Assembly (NCBI GenBank): GCA_021845705.1
Contig: JAJZVJ010000162.1
Coordinates: 1-6,216 of the forward strand
Origin: a bacterium
Lineage (GTDB): Bacteria > Elusimicrobiota > Elusimicrobia > Elusimicrobiales > UBA9959
Length of the DNA stretch: 6,216 bases
Direction of reading: 5' to 3'
Below are positions 1 to 6,216 of the stretch, one piece after another. Within the stretch, counting starts at the first letter, position 1. Each line of letters begins with the position of its first letter. A program made the position numbers and the translations under genes. The notes below the pieces were generated by a model that had not been told where the DNA came from, did no database searches, and was given only the letters and a program-made list of their open reading frames with translations.

Positions 1-128
1 GACTTTGCCTCCGGCTTCCTTCAGATTCCGCCTCGCGGCGGACACCCTTGCCTTTGGCTAACAGTAGGTTCTATCAACCCCCGTAGGGGACTTTCACCCC
101 CAAGCGTGCGCGCATGCCGCGCGCACAC
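1..128 (-). mobile_element. Group IIC (bacterial class C) intron, 5' end of domain I, partial
   Basis: A self-splicing retroelement RNA, read right to left. The 5' end is taken as GTGTG at 128-124, directly after the T-tract of the terminator at 129-160. The first hairpin pairs 119-126 with 106-113 (GTGCGCGC with GCGCGCAC) around a GGCAT loop. Next comes a GGGTGAAAGTCCC-type hairpin (about 86-101), then conserved blocks TGTTAGCC...GGCAAGGGTGTCCG (39-65), GGAATCTGAAGGAAGC (14-29) and GGCAAA (4-9). From memory, the same order, the GUGUG start and the GGCAU loop occur in the crystallised Oceanobacillus iheyensis group IIC intron. Class C introns insert after intrinsic terminators, and this one has the same orientation as the gene upstream. 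Exon-binding site EBS1, the remaining domains and any reverse transcriptase/maturase would lie left of position 1, so activity and completeness cannot be judged. Confidence 0.88.
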
Positions 129-160
129 AAAAAAGCCCCGCGCCGAGCGGGGCTTTTTTA
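129..160 (-). terminator. Intrinsic terminator of the exported-protein operon and intron target site
   Basis: A perfect 12-bp inverted repeat pairs 129-140 (AAAAAAGCCCCG) with 148-159 (CGGGGCTTTTTT), extendable by one C-G pair around a 5-nt loop. It begins 14 bp past the stop codon of the minus-strand gene at 174-911. Six A/T pairs flank the GC stem on both sides, so it could work in both directions. On the minus strand the T-tract ends exactly where the group IIC intron begins, which matches the known target preference of that class. Confidence 0.9.
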
Positions 161-173
161 TCGCGCGCCGGCC

Positions 174-911
174 TTATTCCCCGGTCTCCACCTTAAGGCT
201 GATGGCGGTGTCGCTGAACGTAAAGCCGGTCAGGTGCATGGTCCCTACCAGGCCGGGAGGCATCAGCTGGTTCATGATCCTGTAGGAGAAGGCCATGCGG
301 AGGGTCCAGGCGGTCTTGTCGTAGCGCATCCTGATGATATCCCTGGCCGTGTACTGGGTGTGTTCGGGTTTCAGTTTGGCGTCTATGGCGGCATACACGG
401 TCTTGATAAGGGATTCCATCACCTGCGACATCAGCTCGTTCTGGTCAAGTTCGGGCGCCGCTTTCTGGTCCGGCTCCATGGAAGCGTGCAGCTGGACGCG
501 CTGGATGCGGATGGACAGCCGGTCGCGGCCTTCCAGGTAAGGCTTCAGCAGCAGCGTCGGCCTGGCCATTATGCCGTTGACGTTCACCTGTATATTGTCT
601 ATCTTTATGAATTCCCCGGATTTGGACATGACCGGGGCGTTCTCGTCTATTATGGTCACGTCTTTGTTCTTCTCGGCCAGCTGGCCCACGGCTTTCTTGA
701 TAGTTTTATAGGGCACGCGCACGGCCACGTCGATCCCGATCATGTCGTCGTCCCCGGCCGGCTTAGGGTCGGCGGCGCGGAAGTCGGTCTTGGCGGCGCG
801 GACGTCTGCGGCGTTAAGGGCTTCCAGGCCGAAGTCCGAAGCCATCGCTTTAGCGCCGCAGGAGAGCACCGCGGCCAGGGCTATTATTTTAAGAGCGGAT
901 ATTTTTTTCAT
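174..911 (-). CDS. Exported protein of unknown function, short paralogue of the upstream gene
   Basis: The family was not recognised. The 245-aa product begins MKKISALKIIALAAVL, a Sec signal with likely cleavage after AMA (residue 25). A VLSC at 15-18 is a poor but possible lipobox, so a lipoprotein is not excluded. The mature part (about 58-243) matches residues 66-240 of the upstream 419-aa protein: of the 42 residues from Asn106 to Pro147, 16 are identical, including VNxNG, PTxLxKP and EGxxRL. A later shared stretch is ARDIIxxxYDKxAWTLRM (189-206). Alternating strands around one helix (about 158-178) suggest a compact lipid- or ligand-binding type fold, but that is a guess. The start at 911 is chosen because AAGGAA lies about 7 nt upstream and the signal peptide starts there; an in-frame ATG at 950 would overlap the upstream gene by 17 bp. 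It lies 22 bp downstream of its paralogue and ends before a strong terminator, so it is the last gene of the operon. Confidence 0.85.
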   Translation of the reverse strand: MKKISALKIIALAAVLSCGAKAMASDFGLEALNAADVRAAKTDFRAADPKPAGDDDMIGIDVAVRVPYKTIKKAVGQLAEKNKDVTIIDENAPVMSKSGEFIKIDNIQVNVNGIMARPTLLLKPYLEGRDRLSIRIQRVQLHASMEPDQKAAPELDQNELMSQVMESLIKTVYAAIDAKLKPEHTQYTARDIIRMRYDKTAWTLRMAFSYRIMNQLMPPGLVGTMHLTGFTFSDTAISLKVETGE

Positions 912-933
912 AACTTTTCCTTGAAACTCCGGC

Positions 934-2193
934 TTACAGTGAGAAACCAAGGTACATAAGGCCGTTGCCTATTTTAAGGTTGTTTATAACCGCGCCTTTG
1001 GCGAAAGAGGGCAGGAAAGCGCTGTTCTTAAGCGTTATCTCCACGGTCTTGTCGTCCACCTTGCGGACTGTCGCCACTTTCACCAGGTCCTTATTGGTAG
1101 TGATGGTCTTCATAAGGGAGCCGATGATGGTTCCCTGCAGCCAGCCGTTGACGAAGCCGGGGATGCCGATGCCGTAGGCCTGGTCCACGTCCACGCTGTC
1201 CACGCGTATCTTAAGCTTGTTGGGCCCGGTGAGCTCCGGCTTAATGGTGGCTTTGAAATACACGTTTGGCTTGAGGAAAACATCCTTGGCGTAGATCTTG
1301 CCGGCCAGTTCCATGCGGCCGTCGGCGCGGAACTTAAGGCCGCCCTCGTGACCTTTCGGGTGGAACTCGAAGTCCGTGCCCTTGGTGAACTGGTTTATAA
1401 AGTTGTCCAGCAGGCCGTCGGAAAGGGCCAGGTTGCAGCCGGGGACCTGGGAGAGAGAGCCGGCGGACCCGGACCTTACACCCAGCGCGAAACCGTTGCT
1501 GTCGAAGCTGAAAGCCGTAAGGTTGATATTCTCTATAAGGCCCGGCAGGAGCGGCGCCACGAAATCCGGGGTGACCGCCATGTGCAGGGTCCAGCTCTTG
1601 CGGTCGTAAACGAAGGAGATAACGTCCCGGGCCCGCATAGAGACCCTGTTACCCGAAAAAGCCTTGTCCATGGCGGCTATCATGCCGTTGCTGAGGCTGG
1701 TCATCACCGTTTCCATCAGGCCGTCCTTGTCCAGCACGGCTTTCGGGCCGAAGGCCACATCGGCCTCCACTTTCATGACTTTCAGGGCCAGCCTGTTGTT
1801 GCCCTCGAAAAAAGGTTTTATAAGTACGGTGGGCTCCACGTCCAGGCCGTTATAATTCACGGTCACGTTGCCGAAGGTGATATGGTCCCCTTCGTTGAAG
1901 AGTATGGGAGAGGAAGGGTCTATAGGCTGCATCTTCAGGCCCGGCAGGTCGGCCAGGCGGGAGTTCAGCGCGCTGAAAGGAAGCTTTATGGTCATGTCCA
2001 GGAGCGGGGTTGGCATGTTGGGGGATTTCTCAATTCCCAGCAGTTCCGGGGAGGCCGGCGCCGGGACCGCTTCCAGGCTTTCCCGGGAAGCCTTCAGGTC
2101 CTGAACGCTGATAGAGCTTAGATCGAAATCCCCGGCGAAACCCGCCGAGGTGAGACCCGCAGCCGCTATTACCGCAAGAATTATTTTTTTCAT
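934..2193 (-). CDS. Exported two-domain protein of unknown function
   Basis: The family was not recognised. The 419-aa product has a clear Sec signal peptide (residues 1-20, cleavage near GFA/GD), so it acts outside the cytoplasm, probably in the periplasm or at the outer envelope. After a Pro/Ala-rich linker (about 40-64), domain A (66-240) contains VNYNG, PTVLIKPFFEGNNRL and RARDVISFVYDRKSWTLHM and is homologous to the 245-aa protein encoded next. Domain B (about 258-419) repeats the same order in diverged form: KPNVYFKATI...GPNKLKIRVDSV, an amphipathic helix near 345-365, then DDKTVEITLKN and a closing NNLKIGNGLMYLGF. This points to an internal duplication. There is a single cysteine in the mature chain (Cys253), between the domains, and no enzyme motif was seen. 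GAGG lies 5 nt before the ATG. It is the first gene of a two-gene operon, divergent from the gene at 2356. Confidence 0.87.
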   Translation of the reverse strand: MKKIILAVIAAAGLTSAGFAGDFDLSSISVQDLKASRESLEAVPAPASPELLGIEKSPNMPTPLLDMTIKLPFSALNSRLADLPGLKMQPIDPSSPILFNEGDHITFGNVTVNYNGLDVEPTVLIKPFFEGNNRLALKVMKVEADVAFGPKAVLDKDGLMETVMTSLSNGMIAAMDKAFSGNRVSMRARDVISFVYDRKSWTLHMAVTPDFVAPLLPGLIENINLTAFSFDSNGFALGVRSGSAGSLSQVPGCNLALSDGLLDNFINQFTKGTDFEFHPKGHEGGLKFRADGRMELAGKIYAKDVFLKPNVYFKATIKPELTGPNKLKIRVDSVDVDQAYGIGIPGFVNGWLQGTIIGSLMKTITTNKDLVKVATVRKVDDKTVEITLKNSAFLPSFAKGAVINNLKIGNGLMYLGFSL

Positions 2194-2289
2194 ATTTGCC
2201 TCGTTCCTGCTTATAGTCTAACAGCCGGCGGGTAAACCGGTAAGTGTCTTAGGGCCCAGGCCCCCGGTCCCAAAGGTCCCTCCCCGCCG

Positions 2290-2299
2290 TTTCGCGAAA
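2290..2299. promoter_or_regulatory. Perfect 10-bp palindrome TTTCGCGAAA in the divergent spacer
   Basis: TTTCGCGAAA is its own reverse complement. It sits 22 bp upstream of the TATAAT box at 2322, touching where a -35 element would fall, and 97 bp upstream of the start at 2193 on the other strand. That position would suit an operator shared by the divergent genes. A 10-bp palindrome can occur by chance and no regulator gene is visible nearby, so this is only a candidate. Confidence 0.25.
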
Positions 2300-2321
2300 T
2301 AAATATGAAATATCCGGCGTT

Positions 2322-2327
2322 TATAAT
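2322..2327 (+). promoter_or_regulatory. Candidate -10 box for the TPR gene
   Basis: A perfect TATAAT lies 28 bp before the ATG at 2356, within the AT-rich patch 2297-2332. It predicts a transcript start near 2334 and a leader of about 20 nt that would still include the ribosome binding site. No good -35 is present: the hexamer at 17-bp spacing (2299-2304) is ATAAAT. The promoter may be weak, need an activator or use another sigma factor. Confidence 0.45.
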
Positions 2328-2355
2328 TTATAGGCGGGAAACGAGGGGTGCTAAT

Positions 2356-2745
2356 ATGAAACCAGCGGGAAAAATATCGCTTTGGGTTGCGGGAATAGGG
2401 ATCTTACTGCTTATACCTGCCGCAGGAGGGAAACTGTTCGACGCGATAGCCGGCAAACTGGCGGACAAAGAAGCCGCTCCAATAGAGCTGAAAGACGTAA
2501 AGAGAGTACCGGCGCGGGAACCCTTGCCAGTGGATCTTTCAAGAAGGACCAAGCCTGTTCCAGAGAGGGACGCCGAGGCGGCGAAGGAACGCTACCTTGA
2601 GGGGCTGAAACGCTTCCAGGAAGAAAACTACGACAAAGCCGAAGAAGTATGGCTGGAAGCCGCGGACCTGGACCCGAATAACCTGGAAGTCAGGAAAGGC
2701 CTTAAACGCATAGAAGGCATCACCTCAAAAACCAGGCCGGAATAA
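2356..2745 (+). CDS. Small membrane-anchored protein with one TPR motif
   Basis: The 129-aa product has a short basic N-terminus followed by one hydrophobic segment (about residues 8-22, ISLWVAGIGILLLIP). No clear signal-peptidase site is seen, so it is probably a signal anchor with the rest outside the cytoplasm. A charged, Pro-rich linker (about 38-72) leads to one tetratricopeptide repeat at 76-109 with Gly83, Ala95, Trp99, Ala102 and Pro107 at canonical TPR positions 8, 20, 24, 27 and 32. A following helix (110-120) resembles the start of a second repeat. TPRs bind other proteins; the partner is unknown. The start at 2356 is preferred over an in-frame ATG at 2305 because GAGGGGTG lies just upstream and the membrane segment then sits at the N-terminus; the 2305 start would also precede the candidate -10 box. 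It is transcribed alone, divergent from the exported-protein operon and convergent with tex. Confidence 0.75.
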   Translation: MKPAGKISLWVAGIGILLLIPAAGGKLFDAIAGKLADKEAAPIELKDVKRVPAREPLPVDLSRRTKPVPERDAEAAKERYLEGLKRFQEENYDKAEEVWLEAADLDPNNLEVRKGLKRIEGITSKTRPE

Positions 2746-2758
2746 GCTATCCCTCCTG

Positions 2759-2787
2759 AAAAACCCCGGGCTTTCCCGGGGTTTTTT
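2759..2787. terminator. Bidirectional intrinsic terminator between the TPR gene and tex
   Basis: A perfect stem pairs CCCCGGG (2764-2770) with CCCGGGG (2775-2781) around a CTTT loop. It is flanked by AAAAA (2759-2763) on the left and TTTTTT (2782-2787) on the right. It ends transcription of the plus-strand gene, which stops 13 bp earlier. Read on the minus strand it has five T residues after the stem and lies 27 bp past the tex stop codon, so it probably serves both convergent genes. Confidence 0.88.
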
Positions 2788-2814
2788 ATTTATCAGGCCG
2801 CTCACCGGTAAAGG

Positions 2815-5100
2815 TCAGTTGCGGCGCTTGTCCATGAAGGCTTTCAGGGCTTCCGCCATGGAGCCGGCAGGGGCTTCCTCACGGCGCTGGCGGGGGTCCG
2901 GGCGGCGGGGCTGTGCCTGCGCGGGACGAGCGGGCTCCGGCCGGGGGCCGCGGGCTTCGCGCGGGCCTATCACCGGGTTGGACTTCAGCGAAAGGGCTAT
3001 GCGGTTCCTGGGCAGGTCCACATCCATCACCGTAACGTTCACGCGCTGGCCCACCTTAACTACGGAGGCCGCGTCCTGCACGTATTTGTCGCAGAGCTCG
3101 CTGATATGCACCAGGCCGTCCTGGTGCACTCCTATGTCCACGAAAGCGCCGAAAGCGGCCACATTGGTGACTATGCCGGGGAGTTTCTGGCCCGGCACCA
3201 GGTCGCCTATCTTCTGCACGTCGCCGAAGGTAAAAGCCTCGAATTGTTTGCGCGGGTCGCGGCCCGGCTTGGCCAGCTCGGCCAGGATGTCCTTAAGCGT
3301 GGGCTCGCCCACGCCTTCGGACACGTACTTGGAAATGTCGATCTTCGCGCGCAGCCCGGCGTCGTTCACCAGGTCTTTCACCGAGCAGCCGAGGTCCGCG
3401 GCCATACCTTCCACGATCTCGTAGCGCTCGGGGTGCACGGCGCTGGCGTCCAGCGGGTTGGCGCTCTCGCGCAGGCGCAGGAAGCCGGCGGCCTGCTCGA
3501 AGGCCTTGGGCCCGAGGCGCGGCACTTTCTTCAGCGCGGCACGCGTGGGGAAGGCCCCGTTGGCGTTGCGGTACTCCACTATGTTCTTGGCGAGCCCGGC
3601 GTTAAGGCCGGACACGTAAGAAAGCAGCTCGCGGCTGGCGGTGTTCACTTCCACGCCCACGCTGTTGACGCAGCTCATCACGGTGGTATCCAGGCTCTTC
3701 TTGAGCTCGCCCTGCTCCACGTCGTGCTGGTACTGCCCCACGCCGATGGACTTGGGATCTATCTTCACCAGCTCCGCCAGCGGGTCCATCAGGCGGCGGC
3801 CTATGGAAACGGCGCCGCGCACGGTCACGTCCTTGTCGGCGAATTCGTTCCTGGCCACTTCGGAAGCGGAGTAGACGGAGGCGCCGCTCTCGTTCACCAT
3901 CACGATGATGACGCCCTCCAGGTTGAGGGCCTTGGCGAACAGCTCGGTCTCGCGGCCGGCGGTGCCGTTGCCGATGGCGATGACCTCGGTCTTGTATTCG
4001 GCGGCCAGCTTCTTAACCTTGGCCGCGGCCTGCGCGGCCAGGCCGTCGCCGGTGTGCGGGTAGATCACGTCGTCGTGCAGCAGCTTGCCGTTGCGGTCCA
4101 GGCAGACCAGCTTGCAGCCGGTGCGGAAGCCGGGGTCCAGCGCCAGCAGGTTCTTATGCCCCAGCGGGGAAGCCATCAGGATCTCGCGCAGGTTGCGGGC
4201 GAACACGGCTATAGCCTCGGTGTCGGCGCGCTTCTTGGTCTCGAACCGGGCCTCGCCCTCCATGGAGAGCGCGAGCAGGCGGTTGTAGGAATCGGTCACG
4301 GCCTCTTTCACCTGTTTGCCGCAGGCCCCGCCGTTCTTCACGAACAGCGGCTCCAGCAGCGAGACGGCCTCGTCGGCGTCCACCTCGATGCGCATGGTCA
4401 GGAAGCCCTCGGTCTCGCCGCGGCGCATGGCCAGCACGCGGTGCGAAGGCGCTTTCACGGCGGGCTCTTTCCAGTCGAAGTAATCCTTGAACTTGGCGCC
4501 TTCGGCCTCTTTGCCTTCCAGCACCTTGGAGTGGAACACGCCTTTCTGGGCGAAGAGCTGGCGCAGGCGGGCGCGGGAGCTTTCATCTTCGCTGATCCGC
4601 TCGGCGATAATGTCGCGCGCGCCGGCCAGGGCTTCTTCCACGGTCTTAACGCCTTTCTCCTCGTTCAGGAAAGGGGCGGCCAGGGCGGCGGGGTCCTCGG
4701 AACCTTGGGCGTAGACCTGGTCGGCCAGCGGCTCGAGGCCTTTTTCCTTGGCGATGGTGGCGCGGGTGCGGCGCTTGGGGCGGAAAGGCAGGTAGATGTC
4801 TTCGAGCTTTGCCATCACTTCCGCGGCCTCGATCTTGGTCTTTAGCTCGGGCGTGAGCAGGTTCCGCTCGGTCAGGGACTTAAGGATAGCTTCGCGGCGG
4901 GCGTCCAGGTCCTTCAGCTGGGTCAGGCGGTCCTGGATCTTGCCCAGGGCCACTTCGTCCAGGTTCCCGGTAGCTTCCTTGCGGTAGCGGGAAATGAAAG
5001 GGATGGTGGCGTCTTCCTTGAACAGCTGGATGGCCGCGGCCACGCCCGCGCCGTTAAGGCCCAGTTCCACCGCTATTTTACCTGCGTATGCGTCGCTCAT
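2815..5100 (-). CDS. tex: Tex family RNA-binding transcription-associated protein
   Basis: Tex is a conserved cytoplasmic nucleic-acid-binding protein linked to transcription (related to eukaryotic Spt6). This 761-aa copy is full length; known Tex proteins are about 770-785 aa. The N-terminal helical region has the hallmark ISRYRKEATGNLDE (36-49) and LPFRPKRRTRATIAKEKGLEPLA-type segment (104-126). The YqgF/RNase H-like domain begins LALDPGFRTGCK (319-330), followed by IAIGNGTAGRETE (375-387) and VNESGASVYSASEVARNEF (402-420), then GRRLMDPLAELVKIDPKSIG (434-453). Helix-hairpin-helix repeats follow (about 486-545; SGLNAGLAKNIVEYR and VPRLGPKAFEQAAGFLR). One S1 domain covers about 636-707 (GIVTNVAAFGAFVDIGVHQD). 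The C-terminus is a Pro/Arg-rich tail (711-745) and a short basic helix (748-761). GGAGG lies 6 nt before the ATG. It lies 71 bp downstream of a symporter gene on the same strand and ends at a shared terminator. Confidence 0.97.
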   Translation of the reverse strand: MSDAYAGKIAVELGLNGAGVAAAIQLFKEDATIPFISRYRKEATGNLDEVALGKIQDRLTQLKDLDARREAILKSLTERNLLTPELKTKIEAAEVMAKLEDIYLPFRPKRRTRATIAKEKGLEPLADQVYAQGSEDPAALAAPFLNEEKGVKTVEEALAGARDIIAERISEDESSRARLRQLFAQKGVFHSKVLEGKEAEGAKFKDYFDWKEPAVKAPSHRVLAMRRGETEGFLTMRIEVDADEAVSLLEPLFVKNGGACGKQVKEAVTDSYNRLLALSMEGEARFETKKRADTEAIAVFARNLREILMASPLGHKNLLALDPGFRTGCKLVCLDRNGKLLHDDVIYPHTGDGLAAQAAAKVKKLAAEYKTEVIAIGNGTAGRETELFAKALNLEGVIIVMVNESGASVYSASEVARNEFADKDVTVRGAVSIGRRLMDPLAELVKIDPKSIGVGQYQHDVEQGELKKSLDTTVMSCVNSVGVEVNTASRELLSYVSGLNAGLAKNIVEYRNANGAFPTRAALKKVPRLGPKAFEQAAGFLRLRESANPLDASAVHPERYEIVEGMAADLGCSVKDLVNDAGLRAKIDISKYVSEGVGEPTLKDILAELAKPGRDPRKQFEAFTFGDVQKIGDLVPGQKLPGIVTNVAAFGAFVDIGVHQDGLVHISELCDKYVQDAASVVKVGQRVNVTVMDVDLPRNRIALSLKSNPVIGPREARGPRPEPARPAQAQPRRPDPRQRREEAPAGSMAEALKAFMDKRRN

Positions 5101-5141
5101 TTACATCCTCCGGAAATTTTTATGGCAAGCCGTACCTACAG

Positions 5142-5170
5142 GATATAAAATAGTCCCCATCCCGGGCCAA
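5142..5170 (-). promoter_or_regulatory. tex: Weak candidate promoter for tex
   Basis: On the minus strand, TTGGCC (5165-5170) and TATATC (5142-5147) are separated by 17 bp and each matches the sigma-70 consensus at four of six positions. The pair sits in the AT-rich gap right after the symporter stop codon and would give a leader of about 35 nt. Such matches are common by chance in AT-rich spacers, so tex could equally be transcribed from the symporter promoter. Confidence 0.3.
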
Positions 5171-5183
5171 TTCACTCCCGGGA
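5160..5183 (-). repeat. Inverted repeat spanning the symporter stop codon
   Basis: TCCCGGG (5160-5166) and CCCGGGA (5177-5183) form a perfect 7-bp stem with a 10-nt loop holding the TGA stop of the symporter gene. On the minus strand a T-rich stretch (TATTTTATAT) starts only about 7 nt after the stem, not directly at it. It may be a weak terminator or an mRNA 3'-end stabilising hairpin, and it overlaps the -35 of the candidate tex promoter. Confidence 0.35.
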
Positions 5184-6216
5184 GCGCTTAAGGCGGTCCG
5201 CCGCGTAGCCGGCCGCCCATACCGCCAGGGACGCTCCCAGTCCGGCGAAGAACGGAGCTTCCGCTCCCAGCCGCCACGCTGCTGTCGCTGCGCCCACTCC
5301 CGCCAGCGAACACCACAGGCCGGCGCGCGGCCCGACGCGCAGCGGCTCCACATAAGACGTGAGGAGCGGCACCAGAAGCCCCGGGATAACGCAGGAGCCC
5401 AACGTGTACCACAGCGCCACCACAGAAGGGAGGGCCACCGCCATTATTACGGCCAGGCCGAGGGCGGCCACTAAACCCCAGCGCGTCAGCGTCTCGGCTT
5501 TCGCGTCGGGCAGTCTCCAGAAGCGCTGCGCCGCGTCGTGCCCCAGGCTGACGGCCGACAAAAGCGATTTTGTGGCGCACGCGGCCAGGGCCGAGGCCGC
5601 CACGCCGGCGATAAAGATGCCTTTGAGCACCGGCGGCAGCACCGCCTGGGCCAGCGCCGGGTAAGCCGCGAGCGGGTCGGCCAGGTGCGGCAGTTTGGCG
5701 CGCGCGAGCAGCCCGGCCGTGGTCGTCATCAGGTCGAAAACGAACCAGAAGCCCACCGAGACGGCTATCCCAAGGCGCGCCGTGCGCTCGTCCTTGGCGG
5801 CCAGCACCCGCTGGTGGAAGGCCGGGTCCACGAAGGTCCACAGCGCTATCATCCACCAGCCGGCCAGGGTCCAGAGCGGCTGGCCGCCGGTCAGGTTAAG
5901 GTGGGAAGCCGGCAGCGCGGCCATGAGACCGTGCCAGCCGCGCACCGCGGCCAGGCCGAAGGGCAGCACCACGGCGAAGCCGCCGAACATCACCAGCAGC
6001 TGGAGGCGGCTAGCCCCCACGTCGGAGCGCAGGCCGCCGCGCCAGAGCACGGCGCCGGAGACCAGCGCCACCAGCGCCACGCAGGAGGCCAGCGGCCAGC
6101 CGGTGGCCCAGCGCGCCAGTACACCCAGCATCAGCGCCTCGTCGGCCGGGCTGGCGAGAAGAAATACCAGCAGCGCTCCCACCGCGGCCGCTTTGCGCCC
6201 GTAGGCCGCCTCCAGG
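5172..6216 (-). CDS. Sodium:solute symporter (SSS) family transporter, 3' part
   Basis: An inner-membrane secondary transporter of the solute:sodium symporter family; the substrate cannot be told from sequence. The frame stays open through the right edge (LEAAYGRKAAAVGALL before the in-frame GTG at 6182), so the gene is 5'-truncated by the window and GTG 6182 is not taken as the start. About 347 residues and nine or ten hydrophobic segments are visible; the family is usually 450-550 aa. Counting from the GTG at 6182 as residue 1, family hallmarks are WTFVDPAFHQRVLAAKDERTAR (about 115-136), then GIFIAGVAASALAACATKSLLSAVSLGHDAAQ-type helix 8 region (about 188-219). In most members that helix carries an (M)ST-x-DS motif whose Ser/Thr bind sodium at site Na2; here the matching residues read ACATKS. 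Another frame within the gene (5188-5856) is a shadow. It precedes tex by 71 bp on the same strand. Confidence 0.85.
   Translation of the reverse strand, partial: LEAAYGRKAAAVGALLVFLLASPADEALMLGVLARWATGWPLASCVALVALVSGAVLWRGGLRSDVGASRLQLLVMFGGFAVVLPFGLAAVRGWHGLMAALPASHLNLTGGQPLWTLAGWWMIALWTFVDPAFHQRVLAAKDERTARLGIAVSVGFWFVFDLMTTTAGLLARAKLPHLADPLAAYPALAQAVLPPVLKGIFIAGVAASALAACATKSLLSAVSLGHDAAQRFWRLPDAKAETLTRWGLVAALGLAVIMAVALPSVVALWYTLGSCVIPGLLVPLLTSYVEPLRVGPRAGLWCSLAGVGAATAAWRLGAEAPFFAGLGASLAVWAAGYAADRLKRSRE

Noticed and set aside
1..162. Plus-strand open frame at the left edge reading DFASGFLQIPPRGGHP...
   Set aside because: This is the antisense reading of conserved group II intron RNA. Similar peptides are often annotated as hypothetical proteins, but the conservation belongs to the RNA structure on the minus strand, and the frame runs on through a terminator hairpin.
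912..950. Upstream in-frame ATG at 950 as start of the 245-aa protein
   Set aside because: It would add 13 residues (MVSHCKPEFQGKV) before a normal signal peptide and overlap the previous gene; the ATG at 911 has its own AAGGAA ribosome binding site.
114..959. 281-codon plus-strand open frame
   Set aside because: It is antisense to the 245-aa exported protein, crosses the terminator and intron junction, and its product is a Gly/His/Val-rich composition typical of reverse-strand shadows in GC-rich genes.
2210..2215. TATAAG on the minus strand as a -10 box for the exported-protein operon
   Set aside because: It lies only 16 nt before the ATG at 2193, so transcription would begin within or after the ribosome binding site, and the nearest -35-like hexamer (TTTACC) is at 15-bp spacing. 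The true promoter was not identified.
3106..4845. 579-codon open frame antisense to tex
   Set aside because: Stop codons are rare in this antisense frame because of GC-rich codon use in tex. The translation is low-complexity (Gly, His, Val, Ala) with no recognisable domain, while the minus-strand Tex protein is full length with all family motifs.
5188..5856. 222-codon minus-strand open frame inside the symporter gene
   Set aside because: It is a different frame of the same strand over conserved transporter sequence; the product is Gly/Arg/Ala-rich with no membrane segments or known motifs.

Overview
The window is GC-rich (the AT-rich patches sit between genes) and carries five protein genes, four on the minus strand and one on the plus strand, plus the first 128 nt of a group II intron at the left edge. 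Nothing in it fixes the organism. High GC, a pair of unrecognised Sec-exported proteins of the MKKIILAV... type and a class C intron would fit a GC-rich member of a little-studied Gram-negative phylum, Elusimicrobiota being one guess, but this is weak inference from protein style, not a marker gene.

Left edge (1-173): read on the minus strand, the sequence from 128 down to 1 is the 5' part of domain I of a bacterial group IIC intron. It begins with GTGTG immediately after the T-tract of a strong intrinsic terminator (129-160), which ends the transcript of the gene to its right. Group IIC introns are known to insert downstream of terminator hairpins, so this is a textbook junction. The rest of the intron, including any reverse transcriptase, lies outside the window.

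Operon of exported paralogues (174-2193, minus): a 419-aa protein followed after 22 bp by a 245-aa protein. Both start with signal peptides. The 245-aa protein is homologous to the N-terminal half of the 419-aa protein, and the C-terminal half of the latter looks like a diverged second copy of the same domain. The family was not recognised; function is unknown.

Divergent spacer and small gene (2194-2745): a 162-bp AT-rich spacer with a consensus TATAAT box and a perfect TTTCGCGAAA palindrome separates the operon from a plus-strand gene for a membrane-anchored 129-aa protein with one TPR motif. A bidirectional terminator (2759-2787) separates this gene from the convergent tex gene.

Right half (2815-6216, minus): a complete tex gene (YqgF-like, helix-hairpin-helix and S1 domains; RNA/transcription-associated) lies 71 bp downstream of the 3' part of a sodium:solute symporter-family gene that runs off the right edge. 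The 71-bp gap holds a hairpin over the symporter stop codon and a weak promoter-like pair, so tex may be either co-transcribed or independently expressed. The genes do not form one evident pathway; apart from the paralogue operon, this looks like ordinary chromosomal housekeeping context with a retroelement at the edge.
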